Shown: positions 18,033-21,412 of the stretch, piece after piece | Layout: the number at the start of each line of letters is the position of its first letter | Numbering within the stretch: the first letter of the stretch is position 1 | Assembly (NCBI GenBank): GCA_030849805.1 | Contig: JASANZ010001879.1 | Span: 1 to 21,412 of the forward strand | Length of the DNA stretch: 21,412 nucleotides | Source: Sergeia podlipaevii | Taxonomy: Eukaryota; Euglenozoa; Kinetoplastea; Trypanosomatida; Trypanosomatidae | Direction of reading: 5' to 3' | Notes under the pieces: model-generated | Told to the model about the DNA's origin: nothing | The model's input: only the letters and a program-made list of their open reading frames with translations | Databases searched by the model: none | Position numbers and translations under genes: made by a program

Positions 18033-18054
18033 CTGAATAGAAACTCTATTCCAG
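18033..18054. repeat. stem-loop, CTGAATAG / CTATTCCAG
   Basis: An inverted repeat of eight base pairs with a one-base bulge and a 5-nt loop (AAACT). It sits 24 nt from the nested structure at 17938-18008. Confidence 0.5.
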
Positions 18055-18134
18055 TATGCCGAATAAGCGCACAAAACGAAAAACAACATATAAATATAAA
18101 GCATGGCAAGTTCCTTTCTGTAATGTATCGACTA

Positions 18135-18183
18135 CAAGCGCAGGCACTTGCTGCTGCCCGCTTGCACTTTTAGTATGCGCAAG
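18135..18183. repeat. bulged stem-loop with alternative pairing
   Basis: CAAGCG (18135-18140) pairs with CGCTTG (18159-18164), and inside it GGCA pairs with TGCC around an 8-nt loop. CTTGC (18161-18165) can pair instead with GCAAG (18179-18183). Confidence 0.45.
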
Positions 18184-18305
18184 AAAAAATAACCGAGAGA
18201 GACGACGCATACCATGTAGACAAGCATCTTCTTAAAAAAAAAAAAAAATGTTTTAAAGGCGTATATACAGCTAGCTCACCAAATAAGAACTGCTGAGTCA
18301 GCCAC

Positions 18306-19070
18306 TTACCATGGCAGCTTCTTGCCGCGATGGTAAAAGCCTCCAGTCGGGCCATCTGCAGGGAGTGTGGCCAGCATGACGCTTGTCTCAGCACCCTCAT
18401 AGGGCATGAAATGGGCGTCCTCTGCCTGAAAGCTCATGTCGGTTTTGACAAAGCCTGGATACGCAGCATTAACCTTGGCAGCCTTGGCGCTGCCGCCTGC
18501 CTCCTCCGGATTGCACTCAAGCCATTTGGCAAGGTTGTGTGCGTACATGTTCATAGCTGCCTTGGAGCACTTGTAAGGTGCAAAAGACGGATGTGCGTAT
18601 CGGTTCTGGGGCCTATCGACTGTCTCGTGAGTGCCGAGCGGGCTTGACACAAAAACAATGCGCGGAGCGTCGGAAGTAGAGAGCATAATGGGTAGGAATG
18701 TGTTGGTGATTTCCACCGTCGCAAAAAAGTTGATTTCAAATTCGTCACGCATTCTCTGCATATTGAGAGGGTAAACGTGGTTTTCAAAATCCATGAGAGC
18801 AGCGTTGTTGATAAGTGCATCGAGACGCTTGTAGGTACTTTTGACTTCTTCGGCGGCTGCAGCAACAGACGCTGGATTGGTGAGTTCCATGAAGAGGAGG
18901 TGAACATCATGGCCAGCCTTGCGCAGTTTCTCTACTGCCTCCTCTCCTTTGGCCTTGTCACGCGCGCTCATCAGCACAACGTAGCCAAGTTCGCCCATAC
19001 GTTGTGCGGTAGCAAAGCCGATGCCGCGGTTCGCACCGGTCACGAGAGCAACCTTCTTCACTGCAGACAT
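18306..19070 (-). CDS. short-chain dehydrogenase/reductase, carbonyl-reductase-like, copy 2 (254 aa)
   Basis: This is a classical Rossmann-fold oxidoreductase using NAD(P)H. The cofactor motif TGANRGIG is at 11-18. The catalytic Tyr166 and Lys170 are in APYKCSKAAMNMY, with serine in VSSPLG (141-146). The usual NNAG motif reads NNAA (88-91). AYPGFVKTDM is the typical segment after the active site. The C-terminus, GAETSVMLATLPADGPTGGF then HRGKKLPW, matches the neighbouring copy closely and recalls the end of carbonyl reductase 1. The frame stays open far upstream to 19604, but that part is A/T-rich leader; SDR homology begins at this ATG. An insertion around 152-163 distinguishes it from copy 1. 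Substrate is unknown; an aldehyde or quinone reductase is likely. Confidence 0.92.
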   Translation of the reverse strand: MSAVKKVALVTGANRGIGFATAQRMGELGYVVLMSARDKAKGEEAVEKLRKAGHDVHLLFMELTNPASVAAAAEEVKSTYKRLDALINNAALMDFENHVYPLNMQRMRDEFEINFFATVEITNTFLPIMLSTSDAPRIVFVSSPLGTHETVDRPQNRYAHPSFAPYKCSKAAMNMYAHNLAKWLECNPEEAGGSAKAAKVNAAYPGFVKTDMSFQAEDAHFMPYEGAETSVMLATLPADGPTGGFYHRGKKLPW

Positions 19071-19158
19071 TGTCGAATGAATTGACGGTAGCAAATATTG
19101 CAGGTAATTATTACAATAGTAAACAAGAGAGTTGCTTCTTCTCTTATGTAATGTGTAG

Positions 19159-19228
19159 CTGTATATATATATATATATATAAATGGATGTGGATGTGTAG
19201 ATATCATAATAAGAGACGGAGAAGAAAT
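19159..19228 (-). promoter_or_regulatory. predicted spliced-leader acceptor of SDR copy 2
   Basis: The minus strand has TTTCTTCTCCGTCTC (about 19226-19212), then a TA repeat, then CAG with AG at 19160-19159. The tract is weak and the TA repeat between tract and AG is unusual. Confidence 0.35.
19162..19181. repeat. (TA)10 microsatellite
   Basis: Ten TA units just upstream of the candidate AG for SDR copy 2. It is likely length-variable. Confidence 0.85.
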
Positions 19229-19566
19229 ACAGTGTACGTAATGCAAACGATGCTTTGGTTAATGAAAAAAAAAGTTGCATCCATTTATGCATAGCAAAAA
19301 GAAAATTGTTGCTCATGGGCAGTAACGGAAGTACAGAAATAAGTCCTAGAATGTGTTTTCTTCGTCGTTCAGTAAGTTGACACACATATTTGACGGTGTT
19401 ACTACAAAAAAAAAAAACGCTAACGGATTTGAAAATGAGAGGAAGAACAGTGTGGCGTATGAATATGTTCGTTCTTAAATAAATCATATATAGAAAGTAC
19501 TTCCCTCCATTGGGCTCTCGTAAAAAAAAACAGTAAAAAAATATTTGTCCACACAAACTTTCTGCT

Positions 19567-20271
19567 TCACCAAGGAAGGCGCTCCTTCTTGTGGAAGAAT
19601 CCACCGGTTGGGCCGTCTTCCGGGAGTGTGGCCAGAAAAACGCTCGTTTCTGCTCCTTCCTCGATAGGCAGCTCAGCGTCCGGGCCGCCCATGTCTGTCT
19701 TCACCCATCCAGGATGAGCAGAATTGACCTTTACCTTGGTCCCCTCGAGTGCCTGCGCAAGGTCAAGCGTGTACATGTTCAGTGCGGCCTTGGACATGTT
19801 GTATGGGCTCGAGTCGATAGAGACGAAATGAAGATTCAGGCTTCCCATGATAGAACCTAAGTTCACAATACGACCCGCAGGCGCGTGCTTCACCATTTCC
19901 AGGAAGTGATTGGTGACACGCACAGTACCCACCACGTTGATGTCAAACGATTTCTGCATGTCTACAACATCCACGATTTCCGTGCCGCGAGCACCACAGT
20001 ACCCTGCATTATTGATGAGGACGTCAAGTGTATTGTTGCACATCTTGCCCACTACAGCTGCGGCTGCTTTAACGGAATCCTCACTTTGAACATCAAGGGC
20101 CACGTGGTCTACCTTGATTCCTTCACCAACCAACGTCTCGCAAGCTTTCTTGCCACCCTGCAAATCGCGGCAGCCAATGATAACATGGTAGCCAAGCTTG
20201 CCAAGCTGACGCGCTGTCTCCAAGCCAATACCACGGTTTCCTCCGGTAATAAGAGCGGTCTTCGCGGTCAT
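19567..20271 (-). CDS. short-chain dehydrogenase/reductase, carbonyl-reductase-like, copy 1 (234 aa)
   Basis: A complete classical SDR. TGGNRGIG (9-16) binds the dinucleotide and the following GCRD (33-36), with a basic residue, suggests NADPH. NNAG is at 87-90, the catalytic Ser140 is in NLGS, and Tyr157 and Lys161 are in SPYNMSKAALNMY. HPGWVKTDMGGPD follows. It shares with the next gene the C-terminal block EGAETSV-LATLP-DGPTGGF and the final LPW, 23 of the last 30 residues being identical, so the pair arose by tandem duplication. The frame continues to a TTG at 20295, but the ATG at 20271 starts right before the first beta strand and is the credible start. No targeting signal is visible, so a cytosolic reductase is likely. 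Confidence 0.94.
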   Translation of the reverse strand: MTAKTALITGGNRGIGLETARQLGKLGYHVIIGCRDLQGGKKACETLVGEGIKVDHVALDVQSEDSVKAAAAVVGKMCNNTLDVLINNAGYCGARGTEIVDVVDMQKSFDINVVGTVRVTNHFLEMVKHAPAGRIVNLGSIMGSLNLHFVSIDSSPYNMSKAALNMYTLDLAQALEGTKVKVNSAHPGWVKTDMGGPDAELPIEEGAETSVFLATLPEDGPTGGFFHKKERLPW

Positions 20272-20778
20272 TTTGGAAAAGAAAGACTTTTTCAAGTGTA
20301 AGTGAAAGAGATGAATGTGTTTTGGTATGCTTTTTGCCCTTCAATAGTATTGTTGAAGATATCAATTGAATGAGAAAAATATATAAAGTACATAGAGAGC
20401 AATGTAAGAAATTTTAAGCTAACGTTCACAAAGAGAGAGAAGGAAAAAATGCTGCCGGCCTTCCACAATGACTTGCCATCATCCTAGTAAGCACAGAATT
20501 ATGGCGTGTGCTGTTGCAAGTACATACAGTAAATAGCATATATTTATTTCAGGAACGTAGTGTCAGCCCAATAGAGTGCGCACGCACCCTTCACTTCATC
20601 CTTGAAGAATGTCAAAAAAAAAAAAGTTAGCTGTTTTCTTCTCTCGTTCTCATCAAAAAAAGGGAAAGAGAAGCAAAAAAAAGAATGCTAACTTCTGATA
20701 TTCTCGCATTATCTTCGGCATGAATCGTACAAATAGTAATTATAGAAAATAGTAATTAGAAAAGAAGAAACTAGCATC
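20272..20778. other. intergenic region between SDR copy 1 and the ER protein gene
   Basis: About 500 bases, A/T-rich, with poly-A runs near 20612 and 20655 and the SDR splice tract. No further gene or structure is seen. Confidence 0.55.
20419..20449 (-). promoter_or_regulatory. predicted spliced-leader acceptor of SDR copy 1
   Basis: TTTTTTCCTTCTCTCTCTTTG on the minus strand is followed by TGAACGTTAG with AG at 20420-20419. The leader would be about 147 nt. Confidence 0.55.
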
Positions 20779-21412
20779 CTACAAATCATCGCGGGCATCA
20801 ATAATGTCGTACATCGGATTAGTGTTCTCAATGCCCACATTAGTCATCCAAGCCTTGAAGTCGATGAATGTGCTGGTTTCCATGGTATTCATGACGTAGC
20901 TCAGCGACTCGCACTTGGATTGCTGAGAAGGAGAAGCAAGACAGTGATTGGCCAAGTTCTTCAGCAAACGCACGCCAGCATCATAGTACACATCCTTGAA
21001 AGAGGTCTTCAGCATATGTTGAGGAGCCTTCTTGAGACGGTTGGCTATGTTCTTGCCGTGCTGCATCATGAAAGAATCGGTAGCCAACGAAATAGTGTGG
21101 CAGACCTCAGAGAACGGGGCAGCGGCAGGATCATTGCCGCGCATTTTGGTAGCTTCTTCGCACTCCGTTTTTGCTATGGCGCTCCAGACCTCCCACAGCT
21201 TTCCGTTGGGCACAGGACGCTTCTCCTCCTGTCCGCTTGGCTTCTTGTCACGGTTTGCAAAAGCAACACGCACAAAGTCACTCTTTTCCTGGCACCCAGG
21301 GCAGCCAAGGCCGCGCTCGTCCAGGAAGGTCCGAAGATCCTTCATCTTCATTTTCTTGAAATCTTGCTCCGTCATTGAGGCGGTTGAGGGGATCGCTGCC
21401 ATGGCCAGCAAC
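20779..21412 (-). CDS. secreted/ER-lumen protein with SAP/ARMET-like CxxC motif and RDDL end (5'-truncated)
   Basis: The frame is open to the window edge, so the N-terminus is missing. The visible start, LLAMAAIPSTAS, looks like the end of a signal peptide, with a cleavage site before MTEQDF. MKMKDLRTFLDERGLGCPGC then QEKSDFVRVA resembles the C-terminal SAP-like domain of MANF/ARMET proteins with its CxxC and EKSD. A helical, four-cysteine region follows, and the C-terminus is RDDL, similar to the MDDL/KDDL retention signals known on trypanosomatid ER chaperones. Together these suggest an ER-lumen protein of the ARMET-like misfolding-stress type. The second half matches nothing I know, so this is a family-level guess. 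If the ATG at 21402 or 21375 were the start, there would be no signal peptide. Confidence 0.75.
   Translation of the reverse strand, partial: LLAMAAIPSTASMTEQDFKKMKMKDLRTFLDERGLGCPGCQEKSDFVRVAFANRDKKPSGQEEKRPVPNGKLWEVWSAIAKTECEEATKMRGNDPAAAPFSEVCHTISLATDSFMMQHGKNIANRLKKAPQHMLKTSFKDVYYDAGVRLLKNLANHCLASPSQQSKCESLSYVMNTMETSTFIDFKAWMTNVGIENTNPMYDIIDARDDL

Larger units (their letters stand above)
17806..18305. other. structure-rich intergenic region, SDR 3' flank
   Basis: About 500 bases that should hold the 3' UTR of the second SDR gene and the leader of the acidic gene. It carries several perfect inverted repeats (listed separately) and a poly-A run at 18234-18248. No protein gene is seen. Confidence 0.6.
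19071..19566. other. intergenic region between the SDR copies
   Basis: About 500 bases of A/T-rich DNA with poly-A runs and the TA repeat. The long minus frame across it has no domain and is built from leader sequence. No gene is seen. Confidence 0.55.

Noticed and set aside
19071..19604. Long N-terminal extension of SDR copy 2
   Set aside because: It is A/T-rich leader DNA containing a TA repeat and splice signals; SDR homology starts at the ATG ending at 19070.

Overview
The window looks like nuclear DNA of a trypanosomatid (kinetoplastid) protist. All twelve credible protein genes lie on the minus strand, head to tail, with no strand switch. No gene needs an intron. They are separated by 0.5-1.3 kb of A/T-rich, homopolymer-rich DNA. 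Upstream of almost every start codon the minus strand has a polypyrimidine tract (seen as poly-A or GA on the plus strand) followed by an AG. This is the layout of a polycistronic transcription unit resolved by spliced-leader trans-splicing. Several gene products also match known kinetoplastid proteins, such as a Trx-Grx fusion and an ER protein ending in a DDL-type retention signal. The genus cannot be read from the sequence. Base composition is moderate in genes and A/T-rich between them, unlike the very GC-rich Leishmania pattern.

Transcription runs from high to low coordinates. 20779-21412 holds a 5'-truncated secretory/ER protein with a SAP/ARMET-like CxxC motif and C-terminal RDDL. 19567-20271 and 18306-19070 are tandem short-chain dehydrogenases. 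17344-17805 is a small acidic protein. 14119-16725 encodes a long coiled-coil protein. 12893-13579 is a thioredoxin-monothiol glutaredoxin. 11170-12241 is an Msp1/ATAD1-type AAA ATPase split by one extra base in an A7 run. 9346-10476 is an unrecognised Cys/His-containing protein. 7881-8843 is an AlkB-like 2-oxoglutarate/Fe(II) oxygenase. 6605-7354 is a small unknown protein. 4023-6107 is a second coiled-coil protein. 1963-3465 is a fold-type III alanine racemase with low-complexity insertions. 171-617 is a UBE2D/Ubc4-class ubiquitin-conjugating enzyme.

The genes do not form one pathway, as expected for a kinetoplastid cluster. Themes that recur are proteostasis (E2, Msp1, ER protein), redox (Trx-Grx, two SDRs) and coiled-coil structural proteins. 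The features most worth following are the eukaryote-encoded alanine racemase, the frameshifted Msp1, and a compact set of nested and competing stem-loops at 17938-18054 between the second SDR and the small acidic gene. I found no mobile element, CRISPR array, tRNA or rRNA. Several apparent long reading frames begin at GTG or TTG, or run into splice-site tracts, so I trimmed those starts to the first plausible ATG.
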